NCBI GenBank assembly: GCA_964575975.1
Contig: CAZNTU010000005.1
Location: 1 to 64,000 of the forward strand
Source: G963674505 sp964575975
Lineage (GTDB): Bacteria; Desulfobacterota; Desulfobacteria; Desulfobacterales; SKZT01
Direction: 5' to 3'
DNA length: 64,000 nt
In this document: one piece after another, positions 9,104-18,238 of the stretch
How the letters are laid out: the number at the start of each line of letters is the position of its first letter
Position numbering within the stretch: the stretch's first letter is position 1
The notes under the pieces: generated by a model
Database searches by the model: none
What the model was told of the DNA's origin: nothing
Seen by the model: only the letters and a program-made list of their open reading frames with translations
Program-made: the position numbers and the translations under genes

Positions 9104-9422
9104 TGGTATTTTCTTTCCTGTATAGAGCTTGTGGATTCGTATCCGATTTCCGATCCCGCAGAATGCTTCGAGCAAAATTCCCGTCTGTAATAGGCCAAGC
9201 CCATGTTTTTTGTCAACGTAAATATGATCCCATTCCCGGCTCGCACCCCATTGAAACGCGAACGGCATCCTCCGCGCCCTTGTTCCCGAGCTGAAATTCC
9301 GCTTTTTTTTGAAACCGTTTGGTGATATGAAAATGTGGCTTTCGAAATTGGATGGATATGCGGGACGCCAATCTCCAAAGACGTTCCATCTTCTTAACAC
9401 AACTCGATTGTATTGGGATCGA
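9104..9422. other. Divergent promoter region
   Basis: A 319-base gap between the leftward FAD oxidoreductase and the rightward radical SAM gene. It should hold both promoters. I see no convincing paired -35/-10 boxes, RNA gene, operator palindrome or small gene. The frame of the radical SAM gene is open from 9309, but that N-terminal extension is not protein-like. Confidence 0.35.
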
Positions 9423-10715
9423 ATGAAAATACTGTTGGTGAATCCCCCGAATTGCGGCAAGAGCATCCCCGAGGAGCGATACGGCATTGCGAATCTGAAA
9501 ATGATCTTCAGGGGCGAGCCCCTCGCCTTGGAAGTCTTGGCCGGGAATCTGTACGACCACGAGGTTTCGATCGCGGATTTGAAGGCCGAACCCGAAGCCC
9601 TCGACGAGGCCCTCGAACGTTTCAGGCCCGATCTTGTCGGAATCACGGGCATGACGTGCGAGGCCAACACCGTGCTCGATCTCGCCGGCAAAATCAAGGA
9701 AAGGTCTTGCGCGACCGTCGCGGTCGGCGGCCACCATGCCTCTTGCGACCCCGTGTTTTTCAATCATAGCCAAATCGATTACGTGGTCGTCGGCATCGGA
9801 AAACTCTCTTTGCGCCTGCTCGCGGACGCCTTGGAAAATGGACGAAACGTCATGATCGACGGCATCATGAAAACGAACCCGTCCGGAGTTCCGACGTTCA
9901 AGCCCCGCAAATACTCGAAAGTCGACCTGGTCGACGACAAGGCGCCCCGCTACGATCTGGTGGAAAAACACCGGGACAAGTACGTCATGAGCGGCGCCGG
10001 GGGCAAAATGGGGTTCGTGGCGTCTGCTTTCGGCTGCACCCACCGCTGCTTTTTCTGCTCCATACCCAACACGACAGGCGCCCGGTACCTTTCCCACAGC
10101 GTGGAGGCCATCGTCAGGGACATGGCCATGTTGAAGGACATTCCCGTGATCCGTCTCGTGGACGCCAACACTTTCGGCAACATCGAAGTCGCGAAAGACC
10201 TGGCTCTCGCGATCCTTGACGCCGGGGTCGGACGGAAAATAGTCGCCGACGTCCGCGCCGACACCGTGGTCCGCCATCCCCGTCTTTTCGAACTCTGGAA
10301 AAAGGCGGGTCTCGCCACCGCCGTGGTCGGTTTCGAGGAAATCGACGACAAGCGGCTTGCGGATTTAAACAAGAATTCGAACGTGGAAGCCAATGTCGCC
10401 GCCCTGAAAATCCTCGGGGAAATCGGAATCAAAGTGATTGGCGACTTTATCGTCTCGACGGACTATACGGACGAGGATTTCGAGGCGTTGGAGACATTCG
10501 TCGAATCCAACCCGATCGACCTTCCCCTACCCGCGATCCTGACGCCGATCCCCGGCACCAGACTTTACGAACGAAAGAAGAACGAAATCAAAATTCGCGA
10601 CCTCGACTACTATACTTTCACCAACGCCGTGACGCCTACCGTCATGGACGAGCACGAGTTTTACAAGAACTATTCCAGGCTGCTGGAAACTTTCATCGGA
10701 CATATCAAGAGTTGA
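9423..10715 (+). CDS. Cobalamin-binding-type radical SAM enzyme
   Basis: A 430-residue class B-type radical SAM protein. Residues 1-145 form a B12-binding-like Rossmann domain (MKILLVNPPN, LVGITGMTCEANTV, VAVGGHHAS). The radical SAM core starts near 190 with the cluster ligands C205, C209 and C212 in the CxxxCxxC motif GCTHRCFFCS. Enzymes of this layout methylate unactivated carbons or rearrange rings and chains in natural-product and lipid pathways. The typical cobalamin DxHxxG motif is not obvious, so B12 binding is uncertain. The ATG at 9423 places the conserved N-terminus correctly. It is the first gene of a rightward run with KAS III, ABC exporter, ammonia-lyase and KS-CLF genes, ending only ten bases before the KAS III start. 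Probably a tailoring enzyme for that product. Confidence 0.82.
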   Translation: MKILLVNPPNCGKSIPEERYGIANLKMIFRGEPLALEVLAGNLYDHEVSIADLKAEPEALDEALERFRPDLVGITGMTCEANTVLDLAGKIKERSCATVAVGGHHASCDPVFFNHSQIDYVVVGIGKLSLRLLADALENGRNVMIDGIMKTNPSGVPTFKPRKYSKVDLVDDKAPRYDLVEKHRDKYVMSGAGGKMGFVASAFGCTHRCFFCSIPNTTGARYLSHSVEAIVRDMAMLKDIPVIRLVDANTFGNIEVAKDLALAILDAGVGRKIVADVRADTVVRHPRLFELWKKAGLATAVVGFEEIDDKRLADLNKNSNVEANVAALKILGEIGIKVIGDFIVSTDYTDEDFEALETFVESNPIDLPLPAILTPIPGTRLYERKKNEIKIRDLDYYTFTNAVTPTVMDEHEFYKNYSRLLETFIGHIKS

Positions 10716-10725
10716 GAAAGACAAC

Positions 10726-11874
10726 ATGGACGTATTCATAAACGATTTGGCGGCGTTTCTGCCCAACGGGCCCGTCGACAACGACAACATAGAAAACGTG
10801 CTGGGAACGATCAACAACATATCGCTCAAAATCAAGCGCCTCGTACTTAAAAACAACGGTATTCTGACCCGCTACTATGCCGTCGATCCGGAAACCGGAC
10901 TTTTAACCCACGACAACACCCGACTTACCGCGGAGGCGGTCCGGAAACTCGGGCCGTACGAGGATTTCGACGCAAAAGACATCGAATGCCTCGTTTGCGG
11001 CACATCGACCCCCGACCTGCTGTTTCCGGGACACGCTCTCATGGTATGCGGAGAGCTGGGCGCGAATCCGTGCGAGGCGGTGACCACCGCAGGCATATGC
11101 ATCGCGGGAATGACCGCCCTGAAATACGCCTTCATGAACGTGGCGTCCGGAATTTCCAAAAACGCGGTCGCCACCGGCTCCGAATTGGCCTCCTCCTTCA
11201 CCAGAACAAAATTCATGACGCCTTTTATAAAGGAGGCCGAATCGGAAACGGTCGAAAAGGAACCCATCCGCGCCTTCGACGCGGACTTCCTTCGTTGGAT
11301 GCTCTCCGACGGCGCGGGCGCGGCTTTTCTGTCCGACCGGAAAAACGAGAAGGGCATCAGCCTGAAAATCGACTGGATCGAAAACGTCACTTACAGCGGA
11401 CAGCTCGATACATGCATGTACGGCGGAGGGATAAAAAGGGAGGACGGTTCCGTCGTCGGCTGGAGAGAAACCGAAAAGATCGACCGGACGGAAAGCCCCT
11501 ATCTTTTTTCGATCCGCCAAGACATCAAGTATCTCGACAAGCACATCGTGAAGACCATGGGGGACGCCCTGGCCCGCACGGTCCAAAAGCGCGGACTGGC
11601 GCCGGAGAATTACAGCTGGTTCCTGCCCCACTACTCCTCCCACTATTTCCGTCCGAAGTTCTACGAAGAGACGAAGAGAAGAGGCTTCGAAATCCCCGAC
11701 GAAAAATGGTTCACGAACCTTCCGCAAAAGGGCAACACAGGCTCCGCCGCCATCTATATCATTTTGGAGGAGCTGTTCCATTCGGACAGGTTGAAAGCCG
11801 GGGAAAGGATTCTTTGCTTCGTTCCCGAGAGCGGAAGATTCTCCCATTGTTTCATGCAGTTGACGGTCGTTTGA
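10726..11874 (+). CDS. Beta-ketoacyl-ACP synthase III family protein
   Basis: A 382-residue thiolase-fold condensing enzyme. The expected KAS III triad is present: C125 in TAGICIAGMTALKYA, H302 in FLPHYSSHYF and N337 in KGNTGSAAIY. The divergent N-terminus and inserted loops resemble the KAS III-like enzymes of aryl-polyene and dialkylresorcinol clusters rather than housekeeping FabH. It would condense a CoA-bound acyl starter with malonyl-ACP or join two acyl chains. Its stop overlaps the start of the ABC ATPase (ATGA), showing tight coupling with the exporter. Given the nearby ammonia-lyase, an aryl-acrylyl starter is a reasonable guess; specificity is not readable from sequence. Confidence 0.83.
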   Translation: MDVFINDLAAFLPNGPVDNDNIENVLGTINNISLKIKRLVLKNNGILTRYYAVDPETGLLTHDNTRLTAEAVRKLGPYEDFDAKDIECLVCGTSTPDLLFPGHALMVCGELGANPCEAVTTAGICIAGMTALKYAFMNVASGISKNAVATGSELASSFTRTKFMTPFIKEAESETVEKEPIRAFDADFLRWMLSDGAGAAFLSDRKNEKGISLKIDWIENVTYSGQLDTCMYGGGIKREDGSVVGWRETEKIDRTESPYLFSIRQDIKYLDKHIVKTMGDALARTVQKRGLAPENYSWFLPHYSSHYFRPKFYEETKRRGFEIPDEKWFTNLPQKGNTGSAAIYIILEELFHSDRLKAGERILCFVPESGRFSHCFMQLTVV

Positions 11875-12629
11875 TGTCCGCAACCATGCTTCTGGACGCG
11901 AGGAAACTCGAAAAACGCTACAAGGGGGCGTCGTCCCCGGCCTTGAAAGGAATAGACGTCTCGGTCCGGCCGGGAGAAATATTCGGCCTTTTGGGTCCCA
12001 ACGGCGCCGGAAAAACCACGGCCATCTCCATCATGAGCGGATTGCTTCGACCCGACTCGGGGCAGGTGTTCGTCAACGGGATTGATCTGCTCAGGCACCC
12101 GGACCGGGGAAAGCGCCAGTTCGGCCTGGCCCCACAGGAAATCGCCCTGTATCCCACCCTGACGGTCGAAGAAAACCTGCTTTTTTTCGGCCGACTGTAC
12201 GGATTGAAAGGCGGCCCGTTGCAAGCGAGAGTGAGGGAATGCCTATCCTTCGCCGGTCTGGAGGATCGTTCCGGCAAGCGGATCGAGACCTGTTCAGGAG
12301 GCATGAAACGCAGGGCCAATCTCGCGGCCAGCCTTCTCCATTCCCCTCGCCTGCTTTTCCTTGACGAACCCACTGCGGGCATCGACGCCCAGTCCCGCAG
12401 TTTGATCCTGGAACGCTTGAAAACGCTTTGCGAGAGCGGCGCGGGAATCGTCTACACCACCCATTACATGGAGGAAGCGGAACAGATTTGCGACCGCGCG
12501 GCCATCATCGACGAAGGCCGAATCCTCGAAATCGGCGAGCCGAAAGCCTTGATCGCGTCCAATCCGGAATGCTCCAATCTGGGAGACCTTTTTCTGAAAC
12601 TCACCGGGAGACGACTGCGAGATGAATAG
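11874..12629 (+). CDS. ABC-2 type exporter ATP-binding protein
   Basis: A 251-residue ABC ATPase with Walker A GPNGAGKTT near residue 39, Q-loop (APQEIALYPTLTVEEN), signature CSGGMKRR, Walker B LLFLDEPTAGID and switch histidine in YTTHYMEEAEQ. These place it in the CcmA/DrrA group that powers ABC-2 exporters of lipids, drugs and polysaccharides. The gene begins inside the KAS III stop codon (ATGA) and overlaps the permease start by eight bases. The three genes are therefore translationally coupled, suggesting that the exported molecule is the product of the surrounding cluster. Confidence 0.93.
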   Translation: MSATMLLDARKLEKRYKGASSPALKGIDVSVRPGEIFGLLGPNGAGKTTAISIMSGLLRPDSGQVFVNGIDLLRHPDRGKRQFGLAPQEIALYPTLTVEENLLFFGRLYGLKGGPLQARVRECLSFAGLEDRSGKRIETCSGGMKRRANLAASLLHSPRLLFLDEPTAGIDAQSRSLILERLKTLCESGAGIVYTTHYMEEAEQICDRAAIIDEGRILEIGEPKALIASNPECSNLGDLFLKLTGRRLRDE

Positions 12630-13956
12630 CGTTCGACTTCTCTTCGCGATCATGACCAACGAGCTGCGACTCCTTTTCCGGGACAGGGCCGGCCTGCTGC
12701 TGTTGTTTCTCATGCCCGCCATGCTCGTGGCGATCATTACGCTCGTCCAGGAAAACGTCATGAAAACCACCGGGCAATCCGGCATGCAGACGCTGTTCGT
12801 CAACCGGGACGGCGGCGATATCGGGCGAATAATAGAAGAAAGGCTGCAAGCCTCGGAGCATTTGCGCCTGGTCGTCGGCCCCCGCGACACCACGGACGAA
12901 CAAGCTTTGAAAAAATTGGCGGACGGGGAATTCCAGGTGTGCCTGATCGTGCCGGAAGGCTTCACCGAGAACCTACAGACGCTCCTGTCGCGACAGGTTC
13001 AGGAGGCTTTCGGCAACCGGACGCGGGAAGCTTCCGAACCGGAAACCCGCGAGGTCCCTGAGCTTGCCGTCTGGTTCGATCCCCTGCTTCAGGGGTCCTT
13101 TCGCGTCTCCGTAACAAACGCGCTGCACTTAATGATGCTTGCCATAGAGATGGACGCGAAAGCCAGGGCCTTTTCCAAGGCGGTTCCCATCTACGCGGGG
13201 AATATGGCGCGGAAATTTTCGGGGACCGAATTGCCGCCGACGCTCTTTTCCCCGATCGGCGACGAATGGGGACGGGAGAGCCTTATAGCACTCCGCTCGG
13301 GACAGTCTGGCCGGGGAGATTTCGACAAGCTGCCCTCTTCCATTCAGCAAAACGTCCCGGCATGGTCGCTTTTCGGCATGTTTTTCATTGTCGTTCCCAT
13401 GTCCGGCGTCTTGATACGGGAGAGGCGGGAAGGAGTTCTAAAGCGGCTGACGACCCTTCCGGTTTCCTACAGCCTCTTGCTTTTGGGAAAAGCGTTGGCC
13501 TACGTTCTGATCTGCCTGGTTCAGTTCGCCCTTATCCTCGCGATCGGGAAATGGATTCTGCCTGTTTTGGGCACGGAGGTCCTGGAAATCGGAACGGCAT
13601 GGGAGGCGATCCTGGCGGTTGTATTGAGCGCGAGCCTCGCCGCCGCAGGGTACGGCATCATGGTGGGGAACCTTGCCCGAACCTACGAGCAGGCCTCCAT
13701 GTTCGGCGCCGTCTCGGTGGTGATCGCGGCGGTGCTGGGCGGAGTCATGGTGCCTTCGTTCGTCATGCCGGAGATCATGCGGGATATCAGCCGTTTTTCC
13801 CCGCTCGCCTGGGGATTGAACGCATTGACCGGGATTTTCGTCAAAGGAGAGGGGCTTCGGGACGTTTTGCCGGAAATAGTGTGGCTGCTGTGCTTCTCCT
13901 GCAGCGCGATCCTGATCGGATGGCGAGGTTTCGTGCATCGACGAAATCGAATATGA
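12622..13956 (+). CDS. ABC-2 type exporter permease
   Basis: A 444-residue ABC-2 permease: one N-terminal helix (residues about 20-40), a large extracytoplasmic domain (about 45-245), then five helices to the C-terminus. The last part includes SFVMPEIMRDISRFSPLAWGLNALTG, the conserved ABC-2 amphipathic segment before the final helix. This is the YhhJ/DrrB-like layout that pairs with the adjoining ATPase as a dimeric exporter. The large periplasmic domain is shared with exporters that hand substrates to outer-membrane partners, but no HlyD or TolC homologue is present here. The start overlaps the ATPase gene by eight bases. Confidence 0.9.
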   Translation: MNSVRLLFAIMTNELRLLFRDRAGLLLLFLMPAMLVAIITLVQENVMKTTGQSGMQTLFVNRDGGDIGRIIEERLQASEHLRLVVGPRDTTDEQALKKLADGEFQVCLIVPEGFTENLQTLLSRQVQEAFGNRTREASEPETREVPELAVWFDPLLQGSFRVSVTNALHLMMLAIEMDAKARAFSKAVPIYAGNMARKFSGTELPPTLFSPIGDEWGRESLIALRSGQSGRGDFDKLPSSIQQNVPAWSLFGMFFIVVPMSGVLIRERREGVLKRLTTLPVSYSLLLLGKALAYVLICLVQFALILAIGKWILPVLGTEVLEIGTAWEAILAVVLSASLAAAGYGIMVGNLARTYEQASMFGAVSVVIAAVLGGVMVPSFVMPEIMRDISRFSPLAWGLNALTGIFVKGEGLRDVLPEIVWLLCFSCSAILIGWRGFVHRRNRI

Positions 13957-14011
13957 CTGACTTTGTTTTCGCTACGGCATTTAGACACGAACGCTAATTT
14001 TGAGTTATTAG

Positions 14012-14130
14012 CCATTGGTTATTAACCGTTGATTATTGATTATTCTTGGCTGGTCGGTTCCATTTCGACTGGCCTGAGAAATACTTGAGAATTCTTTTAA
14101 TAATCAATAACCAATAACCAATTGACAATG
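14012..14130. repeat. AT-rich inverted-repeat element, copy 1
   Basis: An imperfect inverted repeat. The left arm (14012-14044) is built from ATTGGTTATT and TTGATTATTGATTATT units; the right arm (14097-14126) is its near reverse complement, with about 52 bases between. Its composition differs sharply from the GC-rich genes on both sides. The same ATTGGTTATTGG-type sequence recurs at 27426-27517. Both copies sit directly downstream of rightward genes. It may be a small non-autonomous repeat or a transcript-end hairpin. Confidence 0.6.
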
Positions 14131-14190
14131 CCTGGAAACTTAGTTGGCGCTTATAACGCTTAGGCTTGACAAAGGAAAACGACGAAACAT

Positions 14191-15918
14191 ATGGAAGATA
14201 CACCTAAAGAAAACAAAAGCGCCCTTGCCGACGGAACGGAAACAAAGAAGTGCCCCTCTGTCACAATAATAGGCGAGGGGCTGAGCATAAAAGACTTGGT
14301 ATGCGTCTCCCGAAGAGGTGCGTTGGCCCTACTGGCCGACGACCCGGCCGCAAGGGAGCGAATCCGCCGTTCCCGCGAAATCATTCTGCGTTCGGTGGAG
14401 GCCGGGGACCCGATCTACGGCGTCACCACCGTTTTCGGCGGCATGGCCAATATTCGTATCGTCAAGGAGGAGGCCGACGCGCTTCAGAACAATATCGCAT
14501 GGCCCCATAAAACGGGCGCGGGGCAAAGACTTCCGTCGGATGCCGTGCGGGCGGCCATGCTTCTTCGGGCCAATTCGCTCATGAAAGGCGCCTCGGGAAT
14601 CCGATTTCGCATTATCCAGCGACTGGTGGATCTGGTAAACGCGCGGGTCTCGCCCCACGTGTACGAATGGGGCTCCATCGGCGCCAGCGGGGACTTGGTT
14701 CCTCTCGCCTATATCCTCGGTTCCGCAGTCGGACTGGATGCCTCCTTCAAGGTGAGTACCGACGAGGAGGATTGCGTTGACGCGATAACCGCCCTGGAAC
14801 GGTCGGGTCTTCCCAGAATCCGGCTGGAAGCCAAAGAAGGCCTGTCCGTGATGAACGGCACTTCGGTCATGACCGCGATCGCAGCCCATTGCGTCCAGGA
14901 CGTCCGCGAATCGACCGCGCTGGCCATGGGAGTTCACGCCCTGTACTGCCAGGCGTTGAAAGCTTCTGCCCAATCCTACTATCCGTACGTTCAACAGGTG
15001 AAACCGCATGCCGGGCAAATTTGGTGCGCGGACTGGATGCTTCGCCTGCTGGAGGGGTCGAGCCTGATCCGCAACGGCAAACACGGCCCGGAAGGCTGCC
15101 GGCGGATAGGGGAAAACGATCTTGTGCAGGATCGGTATTCCCTTCGATGCCTCCCCCAGTACATGGGTCCTGTCGTCGACGGCCTGTCGCTTGTCGCCCG
15201 GCAGGTGGAAACGGAAATGAACTCCGCGACGGACAACCCGCTCATCGACCCCGAAGCCGGGGAATACCTGTATTGCGGCAATTTCCTGGGCCAATACATC
15301 GGCGTGGCCATGGACCACCTGCGGTATTACATCGGCCTTCTGGCAAAACACTTGGACGTTCAGATCGCCATGCTGGTGGCTCCCGAATTCAACCGGGGCC
15401 TGCCCGCGTCGCTGGTGGGCAACGTGGAGCGGAGAGTCAACATCGGGCTGAAGGGATTGCAGATCTCTGGAAACTCCCTGATGCCGATTCTTTCCTTTTT
15501 CGGCGCCTCGCTGGTGGACCGGTTTCCCACGCACGCCGAACAGTTCAACCAGAACATCAACAGCCAGGGCTATGGTTCGGCGAATTTGGCTCGCCAGGCT
15601 GTCGATATGTTTCAGAACTACATGGCGATGGCCCTGATGTTCGGCATTCAGGCGTCGGGACTCCGCACTTTCCTGGAGGCCGGCCATTACGACGCGCGGA
15701 AAGCGCTCTCCCCGGCGACGACCGCGTTGTTCGAACGCGTATTCGACGTCGTGGGCCGAAAAATATCGTCGGAACGGCCGTATGTGTGGAACGACGACGA
15801 GCAGGCCCTGGACGAGGACATCCGCGCGATCACGGAAGACATCGCGACTTCGGGAAGAATTGCAAGATGCGTCGAGGACGTCGCGGAAAGCTTGGAGCGA
15901 CACGAGCCGTTCAAATAG
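14191..15918 (+). CDS. HAL/PAL/TAL family aromatic amino acid ammonia-lyase
   Basis: A 575-residue MIO-dependent lyase that removes ammonia from an aromatic amino acid to give an aryl acrylate. The MIO cofactor forms from A165-S166-G167 in GSIGASGDLVPLAY, and the catalytic tyrosine is Y76 in YGVTTVFGG. The NMNSATDNPL-like block (EMNSATDNPLIDPEAG) and NQNINSQGYGSANLARQ are also present. At the substrate-selectivity pair the protein reads P105-H106 (AWPHKTGAG), where HAL has Ser-His, TAL has His-Leu and PAL has Phe-Leu. The histidine is HAL-like, the proline unusual. No hut genes are near; instead condensing enzymes flank it, so it most likely makes a starter (cinnamate, coumarate or urocanate) for an aryl-polyene-like product. 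Six bases separate it from KS-CLF. Confidence 0.88.
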   Translation: MEDTPKENKSALADGTETKKCPSVTIIGEGLSIKDLVCVSRRGALALLADDPAARERIRRSREIILRSVEAGDPIYGVTTVFGGMANIRIVKEEADALQNNIAWPHKTGAGQRLPSDAVRAAMLLRANSLMKGASGIRFRIIQRLVDLVNARVSPHVYEWGSIGASGDLVPLAYILGSAVGLDASFKVSTDEEDCVDAITALERSGLPRIRLEAKEGLSVMNGTSVMTAIAAHCVQDVRESTALAMGVHALYCQALKASAQSYYPYVQQVKPHAGQIWCADWMLRLLEGSSLIRNGKHGPEGCRRIGENDLVQDRYSLRCLPQYMGPVVDGLSLVARQVETEMNSATDNPLIDPEAGEYLYCGNFLGQYIGVAMDHLRYYIGLLAKHLDVQIAMLVAPEFNRGLPASLVGNVERRVNIGLKGLQISGNSLMPILSFFGASLVDRFPTHAEQFNQNINSQGYGSANLARQAVDMFQNYMAMALMFGIQASGLRTFLEAGHYDARKALSPATTALFERVFDVVGRKISSERPYVWNDDEQALDEDIRAITEDIATSGRIARCVEDVAESLERHEPFK

Positions 15919-15924
15919 GGACTT

Positions 15925-18099
15925 ATGAGAGTTTTCATAACCGGAATGGGAGTCGTGTCCCCGCTGGGATGCGATACGGAACAATTCTTGACGGCAATGG
16001 AATCGGGACGGACCGCCGTTCGCTCCTTGACCGTTTTTCGCGGAAAAAACGCCTTGCCTGTCGGCGAGGTCGAAATCGAGGCCGAGGCGGGACCCGAAGA
16101 CCGCCGTTTGCCCCGAACGCATCTACTGGCGTTGAAGGCCGCCCGCGAAGCGATCGAGATGGCGGGCGGTCCAAATCCCGACGCGGTCGTCCTCGGCGGT
16201 ACCACAGGCGGGATAATCGAAACGGAAAGGCGCTTGGAAACCGGAGAGCACGCAAAGGAGCTTTTCGTTCATCACGGCGTCGGCACTGTCGCGGAGCTGT
16301 TGGCGAAGGAAACGGGTTGCCATGGACCTGTTTTAACCGTTTCCACCGCCTGCTCGTCCGGAGGCGCGGCCATCGTGCTCGCCTTGCGCCTGTTGCGCAT
16401 GGGCCTGGCCCGGCGCGTGCTGGCGGGCGGGGCAGATTCCTTGTGCTATCTGACCTACTACGGCTTCAACTCGCTCCAGTTGATCGATCCGGCGGGAGCA
16501 AGGCCTTTCGACCGCGACCGCAGGGGAATGAACGTGGCCGAAGGGGCGGGCATGCTCGTTTTAAGCGCTTCGGAACAAGTCCCGTTCAACGCCGTAGCCG
16601 AAGTTTTGGGCGGGGGGCTTTCCTGCGACGCCTATCATCCCGCCGCGCCCCATCCCGAGGGAAAAGGGGCCGAAGTCGCGATTCGCGAGGCTCTGTCCGA
16701 TGCCGGTATTTCGGCGGCCGATGTCGATTATATCAGCCTTCACGGTACCGGCACGAAAGACAACGACCGCTCCGAGGCGAAAGCGTTGGACGCGGTCTTC
16801 GGGGACGCAAAGCCCCCGGCGTCGTCCATAAAAGGAGCCATGGGACATCCGCTGGCGGCGGCGGGAGCTATCGAGGCGGTGCTTTCGGCTCTGGCGATCG
16901 ACAAAGGTGTCGTGCCGTCCAATACCGGACTTCTGACGGCAGATCCCGACTTTCGACTGGCGCTCGTCGAAAAGCCCGCGCGGATGCCGGTCCGGACCGT
17001 GCTTTCCAATTCGTTCGGCTTCGGCGGCAACAACGCAACGCTTGTCTTTGGCGCGCCGGTGGGTACCCGCCGGAAAATGCCGCCAGTCGAAAATCGACTC
17101 TCCCTCCGGGTTGACGCGGGCGTCTGTCTGACCGGAGCCGGCGACACGGAGCAAACCCTTTCGCGTCTTGCGCAGGGCATTTCCTCCGCAGGGACATTGT
17201 CTGCGGAGGAACTTTCGAAGGGACTGCCTCCCAAGGAAGTTCGCAGGCTGAAACGTCTGCCGCGAATGGCCCTGGCCCTTTCGGCCATGGCTTGCGAACG
17301 CGGGAAAACGCCGCATAATCCAAAGGCCGTTTTCTGGGGCACCGGATGGGGTTCCTTGTCGGAAACCTACGATTTTTTGAAAAGGCTGTTCGAATCGGAA
17401 CACCAGTTCACCAGCCCCACCGATTTCATCGGTTCGGTGCATAACGCCCCGGCCGGAAACGTCGCGATCCGCTACGACGCCAAAGGGCCGAACATCACCG
17501 CTACCGGCGGAGACTGTTCCTTCGAACAGGCCCTCGTCTCGGCCTGCCTTCTTTCGGATTCGCACGGAGGTCCGTTCCTGGTCATGGGAGCCGACGAGCA
17601 TCACCCGCTGCTGACCGGCCTGTTCGATCCGTCGTTTGGATCGGGCGGCCGGCCTTCCGACGGCGGAGGCGCCATCCGGGCTTGGCCGAAGGATGCGAAC
17701 TTGGAAAAGGGTTTCGTCCGCGTTTCGCCGCTTTTTTTCAAAAAGGCCGGACCGTCCCGCATGGAAGAGCTTCTGGAAATTTTAGAGGGTGCGAATGCGG
17801 TTCAAAGACGATTCGGGGGAATATTCGCCGGAATCCCGGCGGCGTGCAGACAAGAGGGAGAAAATGGCCTTAAAAAATTCCTTTCCCTCTCGGATTTCAA
17901 AGGGCCTGTTTTCGATTACCGAAGGCACATCGGAGAATTCGCCACCGCTTCCGCCGTCGCGACAGCCCTTGCGGTCCGTTGCGTCCAGGATGGAAATACA
18001 TTCGCTCCATTGTCATCCGATTTAATGGCGTCTTTGAACGGGCGGGGAATCCTGATCGTCGGATTCGGAACGTACATTACCGCTATCGCTGCTTTTTAA
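15925..18099 (+). CDS. Fused ketosynthase / chain-length-factor protein
   Basis: A 724-residue fusion. Residues 1-385 form a FabF-type ketosynthase with a full triad: C143 (STACSSG), H273 (SLHGTGT) and H308 (GAMGHPLAAAG). After a linker (about 380-400), residues 400-724 resemble the short KS-like chain-length-factor domain of aryl-polyene clusters (PF13723 type), recognisable by SVHNAPAGNVAIRYDAKGPN. These two parts are normally separate proteins. The second domain has GGDCSFEQ (C531) at the position matching the nucleophile elbow, so whether it is inactive is unclear. The gene follows the ammonia-lyase by six bases. It probably elongates an aryl starter with malonyl units; KR, DH and ACP partners are not encoded nearby. 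Confidence 0.83.
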   Translation: MRVFITGMGVVSPLGCDTEQFLTAMESGRTAVRSLTVFRGKNALPVGEVEIEAEAGPEDRRLPRTHLLALKAAREAIEMAGGPNPDAVVLGGTTGGIIETERRLETGEHAKELFVHHGVGTVAELLAKETGCHGPVLTVSTACSSGGAAIVLALRLLRMGLARRVLAGGADSLCYLTYYGFNSLQLIDPAGARPFDRDRRGMNVAEGAGMLVLSASEQVPFNAVAEVLGGGLSCDAYHPAAPHPEGKGAEVAIREALSDAGISAADVDYISLHGTGTKDNDRSEAKALDAVFGDAKPPASSIKGAMGHPLAAAGAIEAVLSALAIDKGVVPSNTGLLTADPDFRLALVEKPARMPVRTVLSNSFGFGGNNATLVFGAPVGTRRKMPPVENRLSLRVDAGVCLTGAGDTEQTLSRLAQGISSAGTLSAEELSKGLPPKEVRRLKRLPRMALALSAMACERGKTPHNPKAVFWGTGWGSLSETYDFLKRLFESEHQFTSPTDFIGSVHNAPAGNVAIRYDAKGPNITATGGDCSFEQALVSACLLSDSHGGPFLVMGADEHHPLLTGLFDPSFGSGGRPSDGGGAIRAWPKDANLEKGFVRVSPLFFKKAGPSRMEELLEILEGANAVQRRFGGIFAGIPAACRQEGENGLKKFLSLSDFKGPVFDYRRHIGEFATASAVATALAVRCVQDGNTFAPLSSDLMASLNGRGILIVGFGTYITAIAAF

Positions 18100-18238
18100 A
18101 GGCCGAAAAGTGCTGTGCGATGGCCGAAATCGTCTGGAAAGCAAGCCGCAACCGAACTGACTGCATTAAGCCACGGGCGCTGCTCGAAACTTTCGAACGA
18201 ACCATCCTGGATGCCAACCCGACCCCAGATTGGAACTT

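Noticed and set aside
14191..15918. Histidine utilisation gene hutH
   Set aside because: No hutU, hutI or hutG is near, and the gene is placed between condensing enzymes with a non-standard selectivity pair.
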